Source: Streptomyces africanus (GTDB lineage: Bacteria > Actinomycetota > Actinomycetes > Streptomycetales > Streptomycetaceae). Taken from it: a DNA stretch of 58,490 bases. A model generated the notes under the pieces. It worked only from the letters and a program-made list of their open reading frames with translations, was not told the origin of the DNA and made no database searches. How positions within the stretch are numbered: position 1 is the stretch's first letter; every line of letters starts with the position of its first letter. Of the stretch, positions 17,239 to 28,828 are shown piece after piece. The stretch lies in contig NZ_MUKA01000061.1 of NCBI RefSeq assembly GCF_002150735.1, positions 1-58,490 on the forward strand. Direction: 5' to 3'. A program made the position numbers and the translations under genes.

Positions 17239-17279
17239 CGAAGCGCCCGCCCCGATACACCGTCGGGTCGGGCGCTTCG
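17239..17279. terminator. Hairpin between convergent ftsY and primase/polymerase gene
   Basis: cgaagcgcccgccccga (17239-17255) pairs with tcgggtcgggcgcttcg (17263-17279), 16 of 17 positions, with a 7-nt loop. It lies between two convergent genes and probably terminates both. Confidence 0.75.
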
Positions 17280-17299
17280 CCGTGTTGTCCGTACGGCGG

Positions 17300-17965
17300 C
17301 TAAGCCCGTGAGCGATGTGCCACGTACGCCAGCGTGCCCAGCACCAGGCGGGCCTCCGGTGGCCGGGACGCCGAGTCCAGGGCGGGGGAGCGCAGCCAGC
17401 GCACCGGGCCGAGGCCGCCGCGGTCGGAGGGCGGTGCCGTGATGTGCGCGCCGGGGCCGAGGCCGCGCAGGTCGAGGGCGGCGGGGTCGTCCCAGCCCAT
17501 GCGGTAGAGCAGGCCGGGCAGGTCGGCCGCGGCGCCGGGGGCGACGAAGAAGTGGGCGCGGCCGTCCGGCGTCGCCGCCACCGGGCCGACGGGCAGGCCC
17601 ATGCGTTCCAGCCGGGCGAGGGCGCGGCAGCCGGCGGGCTCGGCCACCTCGATGACGTCGAAGGCCCGGCCGACCGGCAGCATCACCGAGGAGCCGGGGA
17701 ACTCGCCCCAGGTCTCCGTCACGTCGTCCAGCGTCGCCCCGGCGGGGATCACCGGCGCGAAGTCCAGCGGATGCGCGCCGGGCGCCGGGCAGTCACGGCG
17801 GCCGCAGGAGCAGGCACCCGCCGCGGCTCGGGCGCCGGGCACCACGTCCCAGCCCCACAGGCCGGTGTACTCGGCCACGGCCGTGCCGTCCGACGTGCGG
17901 CTGCGGCGGCGGGAGCCGGTCCGGATGTCGCGCATGCCGCGGCTGATGCCGATCGTGAAGCCCAT
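17300..17965 (-). CDS. Bifunctional DNA primase/polymerase-like protein
   Basis: The 221-residue protein resembles the Prim-Pol (PF09250-type) N-terminal domain seen in actinobacterial chromosomes and plasmids. Features are a WGWDVVPG start to the fold, a zinc-knuckle-like CSCGRRDCPAPGAHP segment, RAFDVIEV, a HFFVAPGAAADL segment and the C-terminal GLGPGAHITAPPSDRGG. No helicase domain follows, so this is a stand-alone domain. ATG 17965 has GGAGGGGG a few nt upstream. It is divergent from nsdA, next to which I recall a similar gene in S. coelicolor. Activity is not assured from sequence. Confidence 0.78.
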   Translation of the reverse strand: MGFTIGISRGMRDIRTGSRRRSRTSDGTAVAEYTGLWGWDVVPGARAAAGACSCGRRDCPAPGAHPLDFAPVIPAGATLDDVTETWGEFPGSSVMLPVGRAFDVIEVAEPAGCRALARLERMGLPVGPVAATPDGRAHFFVAPGAAADLPGLLYRMGWDDPAALDLRGLGPGAHITAPPSDRGGLGPVRWLRSPALDSASRPPEARLVLGTLAYVAHRSRA

Positions 17966-18409
17966 GCCCCCTCCAACGGGTCCGACGCACCGGTAGTTAC
18001 GCTGCGGACGCAATGCGTGACTCTCTGTTTCCGCCTTCCCGGCGGCGACCGGTTCACGCCGCGCACGGAAGTGCCCAGGGTGGTGTGCCCGGCGACACGC
18101 GCCCCTGAGTGCGTCGCTGCACCCGCTCCTGGTCGTCCTGTGTCAAGTGAATCGTGGTGGCGTGGACCTGGGTTCATTCGATGGGGTGGCGAATGGTGGC
18201 GTTTCCGTGTGAGCCGTGGCTGGACGGGTGATCGTAGGATTACTTTGTGTGCACGAGTCCTGGGGGCACATGCACTCGTGGGTATGCCGGAGGCAAGTCG
18301 GTATTCCGTTCGAAGGGTGACAAGGACCGGACGGACGGCCGTACGAACCGGCATGCTGATAGGGCTTGGCGCACTCGGCGACAAGTGGTCTCAGGGATGG
18401 GGGCGTTCA
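17966..18409. other. Long divergent intergenic region before nsdA
   Basis: This 444-bp gap separates the divergent primase/polymerase-like gene and nsdA. It has stop codons in coding-like frames and AT-richer patches, for example around 18238-18252. An inverted repeat, cacgagt (18252-18258) with actcgtg (18274-18280), lies 130 nt before nsdA. A long leader or complex promoter for nsdA is likely. Confidence 0.45.
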
Positions 18410-19900
18410 GTGAGCGGCAACGGCGGAAGCGGGACGAACGCTGCACACGCTGACAAGCGCCCGAACGAGCTGCTCACCTCCTGGTTCGTGCGCAGCGGCT
18501 GGTCCAAGGGCGAGCTCGCCCGCCAGGTCAACCGCCGGGCCCGCCAGCTGGGCGCCAACCACATCTCCACGGACACCTCGCGGGTGCGCCGCTGGCTCGA
18601 CGGCGAGAACCCGCGCGAGCCGATCCCCAGGATCCTCTCCGAGCTGTTCTCGGAGCGCTTCGGCGTCGTCGTCTCCGTCGAGGACCTGGGGCTGCGCACG
18701 GCACGCCAGTCACCCTCCGCGACCGGCGTCGACCTGCCGTGGACGGGCCCGCAGACCGTGGCCCTGCTCAGCGAGTTCTCGCGCAGCGACCTGATGCTGG
18801 CGCGGCGCGGCTTCCTCGGGAGCTCGCTGGTCCTGTCTGCGGGCCCGGCCCTCATCGAGCCCATGCAGCGTTGGCTCGTCCCCTCGCCCCCGGCCCCGCG
18901 GTCGGAGCCGGAGCCCGCGGCGGGCGCCTCCGGGCGGGCCCGCGGCCGGCTCTCCAAGCCGGAGCTGGACCTCCTGGAGTCCACGACCGTGATGTTCCGG
19001 CAGTGGGACGCCCAGTGCGGCGGCGGTCTGCGCCGCAAGGCGGTCGTCGGCCAGCTCCACGAGGTGACGGACCTGCTCCAGGAGTCCCAGCCCGAGGCCA
19101 CCACCCGGCGCCTGTTCAAGGTCGCCGCCGAGCTCGCCGAGCTGGCCGGCTGGATGTCGTACGACATCGGGCTCCAGCCGACCGCCCAGAAGTACTTCGT
19201 CCTCGCGCTGCACGCCGCGAAGGAGGCCGGTGACCGGCCGCTCGGTTCGTATGTGCTGTCCAGCATGAGCCGGCAGATGATCCACCTCGGCCGGCCCGAC
19301 GACGCGCTGGAGCTGATCCACCTCGCGCAGTACGGCAGCCGGGACTGCGCGAGCCCGCGCACCCAGTCCATGCTGTATGCGATGGAGGCCCGCGCCTACG
19401 CCAACATGGGCCAGCCCGGCAAGTGCAAGCGGGCGGTCCGGATGGCCGAGGACACCTTCGCCGAGGCCGACGAGTGGGACGAGCCGGACCCCGACTGGAT
19501 CCGCTTCTTCTCCGAGGCCGAGTTGTACGGCGAGAACTCGCACTCGTACCGCGACCTGGCCTATGTCGCCGGCCGCAGCCCGACGTACGCCTCGCTGGCC
19601 GAGCCCTTGATGAAGCGGGCCGTGGACCTCTTCGCCGAGGACGACGAGCACCAGCGGTCGTACGCGCTGAACCTGATCGGCATGGCCACGGTGAACCTCC
19701 TCCAGCGCGAGCCCGAGCAGTGCACGGTCTACGCCTCCCAGGCCATGCAGGTCGCCAAGAAGGTCCGCTCCGAGCGGGTCAACACTCGTATTCGAAAGAC
19801 GGTCGACACGGCCGCACGCGACTTCGGTGACCTAGGCGAGGTCGTCGACCTCACCGAGCGGCTCGCAGTCGAGCTGCCCGAGACGGCCGAGGCGGTCTGA
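18410..19900 (+). CDS. nsdA: NsdA, negative regulator of differentiation and antibiotic production
   Basis: The 496-residue protein matches what I recall of NsdA, a tetratricopeptide-containing protein whose loss increases antibiotic production and sporulation in S. coelicolor. An N-terminal helix-turn-helix-like region (about 20-90, with SKGELARQVNRRARQLG and DTSRVRRWLDGENPREP) is followed by a Pro-rich linker and helical repeats from about 180 (QPTAQKYFVLALHAAKEAGD, ALELIHLAQYGSRD and others). The GTG at 18410, preceded by the purine-rich GGATGGGGG, is preferred over the very long upstream frame, which lacks coding character. The gene lies between the primase-like gene and amtB as in S. coelicolor. 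Confidence 0.88.
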   Translation: MSGNGGSGTNAAHADKRPNELLTSWFVRSGWSKGELARQVNRRARQLGANHISTDTSRVRRWLDGENPREPIPRILSELFSERFGVVVSVEDLGLRTARQSPSATGVDLPWTGPQTVALLSEFSRSDLMLARRGFLGSSLVLSAGPALIEPMQRWLVPSPPAPRSEPEPAAGASGRARGRLSKPELDLLESTTVMFRQWDAQCGGGLRRKAVVGQLHEVTDLLQESQPEATTRRLFKVAAELAELAGWMSYDIGLQPTAQKYFVLALHAAKEAGDRPLGSYVLSSMSRQMIHLGRPDDALELIHLAQYGSRDCASPRTQSMLYAMEARAYANMGQPGKCKRAVRMAEDTFAEADEWDEPDPDWIRFFSEAELYGENSHSYRDLAYVAGRSPTYASLAEPLMKRAVDLFAEDDEHQRSYALNLIGMATVNLLQREPEQCTVYASQAMQVAKKVRSERVNTRIRKTVDTAARDFGDLGEVVDLTERLAVELPETAEAV

Positions 19901-21918
<2,018 letters not shown>

Positions 21919-21946
21919 GGCAGGCAAACAGAACAGGAGTCGCTGG

Positions 21947-24394
21947 GTGACGGGTACGGACGTGCAGAAGGAAGCAGAGGACTCGGGACCCAGCGGCTAC
22001 GCGGCGGCCCGGCTGCGTCTCCTCACCGAGGAGGCGCGGTCCGGGCCGCCGCGCCGTGCGGCCCTGGCCGACCTGACGGACGACTGGCTCACCGGCCTGT
22101 TCGCCGCGGGCGCGGAAGGGCTGCGCGGGGCCTCCCTGGTCGCCGTCGGCGGCTACGGACGCGGCGAGCTCTCCCCGCGCAGCGACCTCGACCTGCTCCT
22201 GCTGCACGACGGCAGCGACGCCAAGGCGGTCGCCGCCCTCGCCGACCGGCTCTGGTACCCGGTGTGGGACCTGGGCCTGGCCCTCGACCACTCCGTCCGC
22301 ACGCCCGCCGAGGCCCGCAAGACCGCGGGGGAGGACCTCAAGGTCCAGCTCGGCCTGCTGGACGCCCGGCACATCGCCGGCGACCTCGGCCTCACGGCCG
22401 GGCTGCGTACGGCCGTGCTGGCCGACTGGCGCAACCAGGCGCCCAAGCGCCTCCCTGAACTCCAGGAACTGTGCGCCGAGCGCGCCGAGCGCCAGGGCGA
22501 GCTGCAGTACCTCCTGGAACCCGACCTGAAGGAGGCCCGCGGCGGGCTGCGCGACGCCACCGCGCTGCGCGCCGTCGCCGCGTCCTGGCTGGCCGACGCC
22601 CCGCGCGAGGGGCTCACCGACGCCCGGCGCCGGCTCCTCGACGTACGGGACGCCCTGCATCTGGTCACCGGGCGGGCCACCGACCGGCTGGCCCTCCAGG
22701 AGCAGGACCAGGTGGCCGCCGAGCTCGGCCTGCTCGACGCGGACACGCTGCTGCGGCAGGTGTACGAGGCGGCGCGGCTCATCTCGTACGCCAGTGACGT
22801 CACTTGGCGCGAGGTGGGGCGCGTACTGCGGTCCCGCGCCGTGCGGCCCCGGCTGCGCGCCATGCTGGGCGGCGGAAAGCCGACAGCCGAGCGGTCTCCG
22901 CTGGCCGAAGGTGTGGTGGAGCAGGACGGCGAGGTGGTGCTCGCCCGCGCCGCACGCCCCGAGCGCGACCCCGTGCTGCCGCTGCGCGCCGCGGCCGCCG
23001 CCGCCCAGGCCGGACTCCCGCTCTCCCTGCACGCCGTACGGCGCATGGCGGCCACCGTGCGCCCGGTGCCCACGCCCTGGCCCGCCGAGGCCCGCGAGCA
23101 GCTCGTCACCCTGCTCGGCTCCGGCCGCCCGACCATCGAGGTCTGGGAGGCGCTGGAGGCCGAGGGGCTGATCACCCGGCTGCTGCCCGACTGGGAGCGG
23201 GTGCGCTGCCGCCCGCAGCGCAACGCCGTGCACCTGTGGACCGTCGACCGGCATCTCATCGAGACCGCCGTGCGCGCCTCCGAGTTCACCCGCCGGGTCA
23301 GCCGCCCCGACCTGCTGCTGGTCGCCGCGCTGCTGCACGACATCGGCAAGGGCTGGCCCGGCGACCACTCGGTGGCCGGCGAGATCATCGCCAAGGACGT
23401 GGCCGCCCGCATCGGGTTCGACCGCCACGACGTGACGGTCGTCGCCACCCTCGTCCGGCACCACCTGCTGCTCGTCGAGACGGCCACCCGGCGCGACCTG
23501 GAGGACCCGGCCACCGTGCGCTCGGTCGCCGAGGCCGTCGGCTCCCAGAGCACCCTGGAACTGCTGCACGCGCTCACCGAGGCCGACGCCCTGGCCACCG
23601 GTCCGGCCGCCTGGTCGTCCTGGCGCGGTTCGCTCGTCGCCGACCTGGTCGAGCGGGTCTCCGCGGTACTCGCCGGGGACGTCCCGGACGACCCCGATGA
23701 CGCCGCGCCGACCGCCGAGCAGGAGCGGCTCGCCATCGAGGCGGTCGCGACGGGCAGCCCGGTCCTCTCCCTGCGGGCCCAGACCGAACCGCCCGCCGGA
23801 CAGGAACCCTCCGGCGACCCCGAGCCGCTCGGTGTGGAACTGCTCATCGCCGTCCCCGACCAGCCGGGTGTGCTGCCCGCGGTGGCCGGTGTCCTCGCCA
23901 TGCACCGGCTGACCGTGCGCACGGCGGAACTGCGGTCCCTGACCCTGCCGGACGGCGTCGACGGCTCCGTCCTGCTGCTGGACTGGCGGGTCGCCGCCGA
24001 GTACGGCTCCCTGCCGCAGGCCGCCCGCCTGCGCGCCGACCTCGTGCGGGCGCTGGACGGCTCCCTGGACATCGCCGGCCGCCTCGCCGAACGGGACGCG
24101 GCCTATCCGCGCCGCCGGGGCGTGGTGGCCCCGCCGCCCCGGGTGTCGGTCCACCCGGCCGCCTCCCGGCTGGCCACCGTCATCGAGGTGCGTTCCCAGG
24201 ACGCCCCGGGCCTGCTGTTCCGCATCGGCCGCGCCTTGGAGGACGCCGGCGTGCTGGTGCGCAGCGCGCACGTCTCGACGCTCGGCGCCAACGCCGTCGA
24301 CGCCTTCTACGTGACCGGTCCGCAGGGCGCGCCGCTGCCCGGCGACGAGGCCGAGTCGGTGGCGCGGAAGCTGGAGGAGACACTGCGTGGGTGA
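21947..24394 (+). CDS. glnD: PII nucleotidyltransferase GlnD
   Basis: GlnD modifies and demodifies PII according to nitrogen status; in Streptomyces it acts as an adenylyltransferase. The 815-residue protein shows the nucleotidyltransferase motif GGYGRGELSPRSDLDLL (residues 68-84) with its Asp pair, an HD domain with LLHDIGKGWPGDHS near 465, and two C-terminal ACT domains (PDQPGVLPAVAGVLAMHRL; QDAPGLLFRIGRALEDAGV). GTG 21947 has AGGAG 7 nt upstream. It is shorter than enteric GlnD but typical of actinobacteria. Confidence 0.95.
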   Translation: MTGTDVQKEAEDSGPSGYAAARLRLLTEEARSGPPRRAALADLTDDWLTGLFAAGAEGLRGASLVAVGGYGRGELSPRSDLDLLLLHDGSDAKAVAALADRLWYPVWDLGLALDHSVRTPAEARKTAGEDLKVQLGLLDARHIAGDLGLTAGLRTAVLADWRNQAPKRLPELQELCAERAERQGELQYLLEPDLKEARGGLRDATALRAVAASWLADAPREGLTDARRRLLDVRDALHLVTGRATDRLALQEQDQVAAELGLLDADTLLRQVYEAARLISYASDVTWREVGRVLRSRAVRPRLRAMLGGGKPTAERSPLAEGVVEQDGEVVLARAARPERDPVLPLRAAAAAAQAGLPLSLHAVRRMAATVRPVPTPWPAEAREQLVTLLGSGRPTIEVWEALEAEGLITRLLPDWERVRCRPQRNAVHLWTVDRHLIETAVRASEFTRRVSRPDLLLVAALLHDIGKGWPGDHSVAGEIIAKDVAARIGFDRHDVTVVATLVRHHLLLVETATRRDLEDPATVRSVAEAVGSQSTLELLHALTEADALATGPAAWSSWRGSLVADLVERVSAVLAGDVPDDPDDAAPTAEQERLAIEAVATGSPVLSLRAQTEPPAGQEPSGDPEPLGVELLIAVPDQPGVLPAVAGVLAMHRLTVRTAELRSLTLPDGVDGSVLLLDWRVAAEYGSLPQAARLRADLVRALDGSLDIAGRLAERDAAYPRRRGVVAPPPRVSVHPAASRLATVIEVRSQDAPGLLFRIGRALEDAGVLVRSAHVSTLGANAVDAFYVTGPQGAPLPGDEAESVARKLEETLRG

Positions 24395-24477
24395 GGGCGA
24401 CCCGGCGACTTGTCACGCCGGGATACCCTGGAGGGCGATTCCCCAGTCTGTCTCCGACCCCGAGGACCGCGAGCGCC

Positions 24478-26028
24478 GTGTTCGATACTCTTTCCGATCG
24501 CCTCTCAGCGACCTTCAAGAACCTGCGCGGCAAGGGACGGCTCTCCGAGGCGGACATCGACGCCACGGCGCGCGAGATCCGGATCGCGCTCCTCGAGGCG
24601 GATGTGGCGCTGCCGGTCGTCCGTACGTTCATCAAGAACGTCAAGGAGCGCGCGCTCGGCGCCGAGGTCTCGCGGGCGCTGAACCCCGCCCAGCAGGTGC
24701 TCAAGATCGTCAACGACGAACTGGTCACCATCCTCGGCGGCGAGACCCGGCGTCTGCGCTTCGCCAAGCAGCCGCCCACCGTGATCATGCTGGCGGGTCT
24801 GCAGGGTGCCGGTAAGACCACCCTCGCGGGCAAGCTCGGCCGCTGGCTGAAGGAGCAGGGCCACTCGCCGCTGCTGGTCGCCTGTGACCTCCAGCGCCCG
24901 AACGCCGTGAACCAGCTCAGTGTCGTCGCCGAGCGCGCGGGCGTCAGCGTCTACGCGCCGGAGCCGGGCAACGGCGTCGGTGACCCGGTCAAGGTCGCCA
25001 AGGACTCCATCGAGTTCGCCAAGTCCAAGGTCCACGACATCGTGATCGTGGACACCGCCGGCCGCCTGGGCATCGACCAGGAGATGATGCAGCAGGCCGC
25101 GGACATCCGGGACGCGGTCAGCCCCGACGAGATCCTGTTCGTCGTCGACGCGATGATCGGTCAGGACGCCGTCAACACCGCCGAGGCCTTCCGCGACGGC
25201 GTCGGCTTCGACGGCGTGGTGCTCTCCAAGCTCGACGGTGACGCCCGCGGTGGTGCGGCCCTGTCGATCCGGCAGATCACCGGCAAGCCGATCATGTTCG
25301 CGTCGAACGGCGAGAAGCTCGACGACTTCGACGCCTTCCACCCGGACCGGATGGCCTCCCGCATCCTCGACATGGGTGACCTGCTCACCCTGATCGAGCA
25401 GGCGGAGAAGACCTTCGACCAGGCCGAAGCCCAGAAGATGGCCGAGAAGCTGGCCTCCAAGAAGGGCCAGGACTTCACCCTCGACGACTTCCTGGCCCAG
25501 ATGGAGCAGGTCAGGAAGATGGGCTCCATCTCCAAGCTGCTCGGCATGCTCCCGGGCATGGGCCAGATGAAGGACCAGATCAACAACCTGGACGAGCGGG
25601 ACGTCGACCGCACGGCCGCCATCATCAAGTCGATGACCCCGGCCGAGCGCCAGGAGCCGACGATCATCAACGGCTCGCGCCGCGCCCGTATCGCACGGGG
25701 TTCCGGTGTCGAGGTCAGCGCGGTGAAGAACCTGGTCGAGCGGTTCTTCGAGGCCCGCAAGATGATGTCCCGCATGGCCCAGGGCGGCGGTATGCCGGGG
25801 ATGCCCGGGATGCCGGGCATGGGCGGCGGTCCCGGCCGGGCGAAGAAGAAGCAGAAGCAGGCCAAGGGCAAGCAGCGCTCTGGCAACCCGATGAAGCGCA
25901 AGCAGCAGGAGCAGGAGGCCGCCGCCCGGCGCGCGGCCGCCGCCGAGGGCGGAGGCGCCTTCGGGCTGCCGCAGCAGGGCGGCAAGGACTTCGAACTCCC
26001 GGACGAGTTCAAGAAGTTCATGGGCTGA
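24478..26028 (+). CDS. ffh: Signal recognition particle protein Ffh
   Basis: Ffh is the SRP54 GTPase that binds signal sequences with 4.5S RNA. Its 516 residues contain the N domain, the G domain with GLQGAGKTTLAGKLG (near 107), DTAGRLGID and SKLDGDARGG, and the M domain with GSISKLLGMLPGM. The tail is unusual in having GMPGMPGMPGMGGG and a Lys/Gln-rich stretch, which is common in actinobacterial Ffh. The start is GTG 24478 (MFDTLSDRLSATF). The gene follows glnD by 83 nt; FtsY, its receptor, is encoded at 15991. Confidence 0.97.
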   Translation: MFDTLSDRLSATFKNLRGKGRLSEADIDATAREIRIALLEADVALPVVRTFIKNVKERALGAEVSRALNPAQQVLKIVNDELVTILGGETRRLRFAKQPPTVIMLAGLQGAGKTTLAGKLGRWLKEQGHSPLLVACDLQRPNAVNQLSVVAERAGVSVYAPEPGNGVGDPVKVAKDSIEFAKSKVHDIVIVDTAGRLGIDQEMMQQAADIRDAVSPDEILFVVDAMIGQDAVNTAEAFRDGVGFDGVVLSKLDGDARGGAALSIRQITGKPIMFASNGEKLDDFDAFHPDRMASRILDMGDLLTLIEQAEKTFDQAEAQKMAEKLASKKGQDFTLDDFLAQMEQVRKMGSISKLLGMLPGMGQMKDQINNLDERDVDRTAAIIKSMTPAERQEPTIINGSRRARIARGSGVEVSAVKNLVERFFEARKMMSRMAQGGGMPGMPGMPGMGGGPGRAKKKQKQAKGKQRSGNPMKRKQQEQEAAARRAAAAEGGGAFGLPQQGGKDFELPDEFKKFMG

Positions 26029-26049
26029 CGGCCCGTACCGCACGACGCC

Positions 26050-26081
26050 GAGGGCGCCCCTTCTCGTAAGAGGGCGCCCTC
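26050..26081. terminator. Hairpin between convergent ffh and methyltransferase genes
   Basis: gagggcgccc (26050-26059) pairs perfectly with gggcgccctc (26072-26081) around a 12-nt loop. It serves the convergent ends of ffh and the reverse-strand methyltransferase gene. Confidence 0.75.
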
Positions 26082-26086
26082 AGTGG

Positions 26087-26941
26087 TCAGGGTGTCCGGG
26101 CGATCAGATACCGGAACACGTTCGGCATCCACACCGTTCCGTCCGGCCGCTGGTGCGGATGCAGCGCCTCGGTCAGCTCCTTGTCCACCTGCACCTGGTC
26201 CGTCGCCGTGATCGCCGCGTCGAACAGCCCCGTCGACTTGAGCCCGCGTACCGCGCTGTCCACATCGGCGTATCCGAAGGGGCACGCCACCCGCCCCGAC
26301 CCGTCCGGCCTGAGACCGGCCCGCTGGGCGACGTCCTCCAGGTCGTCACGGAGGGCCGGGCGCCAGCTGCCCGTGCTGCGCAGCGGCTCCGCCAGCTTGG
26401 TGGCGACCCGCAGCACGGACGTCGTGGCGCACCGCTCCGGCGGACCCCAGCCGACCAGCACCACGGCCGCTCCGCGCCCCGCCAGCGGCGTCGCCTCCGC
26501 GAGCAGCCCGCCCAGCCCCTCCGAGTCGCCCGCCAGGCACCCGATCGGCTCGAAGGCGGTCACCAGGGTGTACGCCTTGGTGCCCGGCTCGGCCGTGTCC
26601 CGGGGTGAGCCGTCGACCAGCCGGTTGCCCGCACGCGCGTGCGTGGCCCCGCCCTCGGGCAGCAGTCGCTCCCGTGCGAGGGCCATTCTTTCGGGGGAAG
26701 CGTCGACACCGGTGACCGTCGCTCCCCGCGCGGCGGCCATCAGCAGGGCGAGTCCGGAACCGCAGCCGAGGCCGAGCAGCCGCGTCGCAGGACCCACGTC
26801 CAGTCGCTCGTAGACGGCCTCGTAGAGCGGTACGAGCATCCGCTCCTGGATTTCGGACCAGTCACGCGCGCGTGCACGCAGGTCCACGCGGGGTGCGGAC
26901 CCCGCGTGAGGCAGGTGCTGCCGCACGAGCGTAGGTGTCAT
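26087..26941 (-). CDS. SAM-dependent class I methyltransferase, substrate unknown
   Basis: The 284-residue protein has the SAM-binding loop LGLGCGSGLALLMAAARGATVTGVDAS (shown in two pieces: LGLGCGSGLALL, then ATVTGVDAS) near residues 75-100, an acidic residue ending strand 2, and later strands typical of small-molecule methyltransferases. The substrate cannot be inferred. ATG 26941 starts MTPTLVRQHLPHAG; an upstream in-frame start at 27013 would add 24 residues of poor coding quality. It is divergent from proS. Confidence 0.75.
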   Translation of the reverse strand: MTPTLVRQHLPHAGSAPRVDLRARARDWSEIQERMLVPLYEAVYERLDVGPATRLLGLGCGSGLALLMAAARGATVTGVDASPERMALARERLLPEGGATHARAGNRLVDGSPRDTAEPGTKAYTLVTAFEPIGCLAGDSEGLGGLLAEATPLAGRGAAVVLVGWGPPERCATTSVLRVATKLAEPLRSTGSWRPALRDDLEDVAQRAGLRPDGSGRVACPFGYADVDSAVRGLKSTGLFDAAITATDQVQVDKELTEALHPHQRPDGTVWMPNVFRYLIARTP

Positions 26942-27103
26942 AAGTAAGCGCCCCAATCCGCCGAGAGTTGCCTCTTGCCCGATTCCATGGCCCCCGTGAC
27001 AGTGCGCTCGCACTACCCCCGTATGCCAGGAAACTCCCCCCTCGACCTGTCGTCCAGTGGAATGCGGCCCGGCATATGAGTTGTCATGTGCCTATGGCGA
27101 GAT

Positions 27104-27134
27104 TTCACATTCCGGCAACGTGGGCCCGTACGAT
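27104..27134 (+). promoter_or_regulatory. Candidate proS promoter, leaderless mRNA
   Basis: TACGAT (27129-27134) is a good -10 hexamer and lies 6 nt before the ATG at 27141, so the transcript would be leaderless. A weak ttcaca -35 is at 27104-27109 (19-nt spacing). No Shine-Dalgarno sequence precedes the ATG. Confidence 0.5.
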
Positions 27135-27140
27135 CTCGCT

Positions 27141-28556
27141 ATGGCCAAGACACCCGTTCTCACCCCCCAGGCGGACGATTTCCCGCGCTGGTACCAGGAC
27201 TTGATCACCAAGGCGGAGCTCGCCGACAACGGTCCGGTGCGCGGCACCATGGTCATCCGACCGTACGGATACGGGCTGTGGGAGCGGATGCAGGCCGAGA
27301 TGGACGCCCGCATCAAGGAGACGGGAACCCAGAACGCGTACTTCCCGCTCCTGATCCCGCAGTCGTACCTCACGCGCGAGGCGGACCACGTCGAGGGCTT
27401 CGCACCCGAGCTGGCCGTGGTCACGCACGGCGGCGGCAAGGAACTCGAAGAGCCCGCCGTGGTCCGGCCCACCTCCGAGATGATCATCAACGACTACTTC
27501 TCGAAGTGGGTGCAGAGCTACCGCGACCTGCCGCTGCTCATCAACCAGTGGGCGAACGTCGTGCGCTGGGAGCTGCGGCCCCGCCTGTTCCTGCGCACCA
27601 CCGAGTTCCTCTGGCAGGAGGGCCACACCGCGCACGCCACGTACGAGGAGGCGCGCGACTTCGCCGCGCACATCCACCGGAAGGTCTACGAGGACTTCAT
27701 GGTGAACGTCCTCGCGATGGACGTCGTCCCCGGCCGCAAGACCGTCAAGGAGCGGTTCGCCGGCGCCGTCAACACCCTCACGCTCGAAGGCATGATGGGC
27801 GACGGCAAGGCCCTCCAGATGGCCACCAGCCACGAACTGGGCCAGAACTTCGCCAAGGCCTTCAGCACGCAGTACCTGTCCAAGGACGGCAAGCAGGAGC
27901 TGGTCTGGCAGACCTCCTGGGGCTCCACCACCCGCATGATCGGCGCCCTGGTGATGATGCACGGCGACGACAACGGCCTGCGCGTCCCGCCGCGGCTGGC
28001 ACAGACCCAGGCCGTGGTGCTCGCGATCAAGGGCGACGAGGCGGTTCTGGCCAAGGTCCGCGAGGTCGGCGACCGGCTGAAGGCGGCCGGGATCCGCGTC
28101 CACGTCGACGACCGCACCGACACCCCCTTCGGCCGCCGCGCCGTCGACTGGGAGCTCAAGGGCGTGCCGGTCCGGATCGAGATCGGCCCGCGCGACCTGG
28201 AGAACGGCACCGCGATGCTGGCCCGCCGTATCCCGGGGGGCAAGGAGCCGGTCTCCCTGGACGCCCTGGTGTCGCTGCTGCCGCAGGTCCTCGAGGAAGA
28301 CCAGGCGCTGTTGCTCAAGCAGTCCCGGGAGCGCCGCGAGTCCCGTACGAGCGAGGTCTCGACGATCGACGAGGCGGTCGAGGTCACGGGCGCCGGCGGC
28401 TGGGCGCGCATCCCGTGGGCGGTGCTCGGCGAGGAGGGCGAGGCGAAGCTGGCCGACCACGCGGTGACCGTACGGTGTCTGGTCGCCGAGGACGGGTCGG
28501 TGCCGGACGCCGACGACGCACCCGGTAACGTCGCGATCGTCGCGCGCGCTTACTGA
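27141..28556 (+). CDS. proS: Prolyl-tRNA synthetase, short eukaryote/archaeon-like type
   Basis: The 471-residue enzyme is a class II synthetase charging tRNA-Pro. It lacks the editing insertion of standard bacterial ProRS and instead has the archaeal/eukaryotic (type 3) layout: RWELRPRLFLRTTEFLWQEG (motif 2), QTSWGSTTRMIGALVMMHGD (motif 3), an anticodon-binding domain from about 295 and a C-terminal tyrosine, a feature of this class whose carboxylate reaches the active site in the Thermus enzyme. From memory, streptomycetes usually also carry a long bacterial-type proS elsewhere, so this may be a second copy. Confidence 0.92.
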   Translation: MAKTPVLTPQADDFPRWYQDLITKAELADNGPVRGTMVIRPYGYGLWERMQAEMDARIKETGTQNAYFPLLIPQSYLTREADHVEGFAPELAVVTHGGGKELEEPAVVRPTSEMIINDYFSKWVQSYRDLPLLINQWANVVRWELRPRLFLRTTEFLWQEGHTAHATYEEARDFAAHIHRKVYEDFMVNVLAMDVVPGRKTVKERFAGAVNTLTLEGMMGDGKALQMATSHELGQNFAKAFSTQYLSKDGKQELVWQTSWGSTTRMIGALVMMHGDDNGLRVPPRLAQTQAVVLAIKGDEAVLAKVREVGDRLKAAGIRVHVDDRTDTPFGRRAVDWELKGVPVRIEIGPRDLENGTAMLARRIPGGKEPVSLDALVSLLPQVLEEDQALLLKQSRERRESRTSEVSTIDEAVEVTGAGGWARIPWAVLGEEGEAKLADHAVTVRCLVAEDGSVPDADDAPGNVAIVARAY

Positions 28557-28828
28557 GTGAGCCGCACGCGCTCACCGAGTGGGGCGCAAGGCGACCGAAA
28601 CGCCTCTTGCGTAACCGCGGACCACTGTTCCCCCGGCGCGCGCACATGCTCTACGCGCCGGGGCGTACGCGGGACTACGCACCACCTTGTGGTGAGCTGT
28701 GAGGCTTCTCCACAGATCAGCGCACCCGCCCTCGTCGGGACGCATCAGAGGCAACTGACGGGTACGTGCAAATTATTTGGGATGCCCCGGAATCGGAACA
28801 CTGGGGCACCCCGGCTCGTTGTCATTAC

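Noticed and set aside
17315..18409. 365-codon N-terminal extension of nsdA
   Set aside because: The upstream part is antisense to the primase/polymerase-like gene and lacks coding character; NsdA proteins start at the GTG at 18410.
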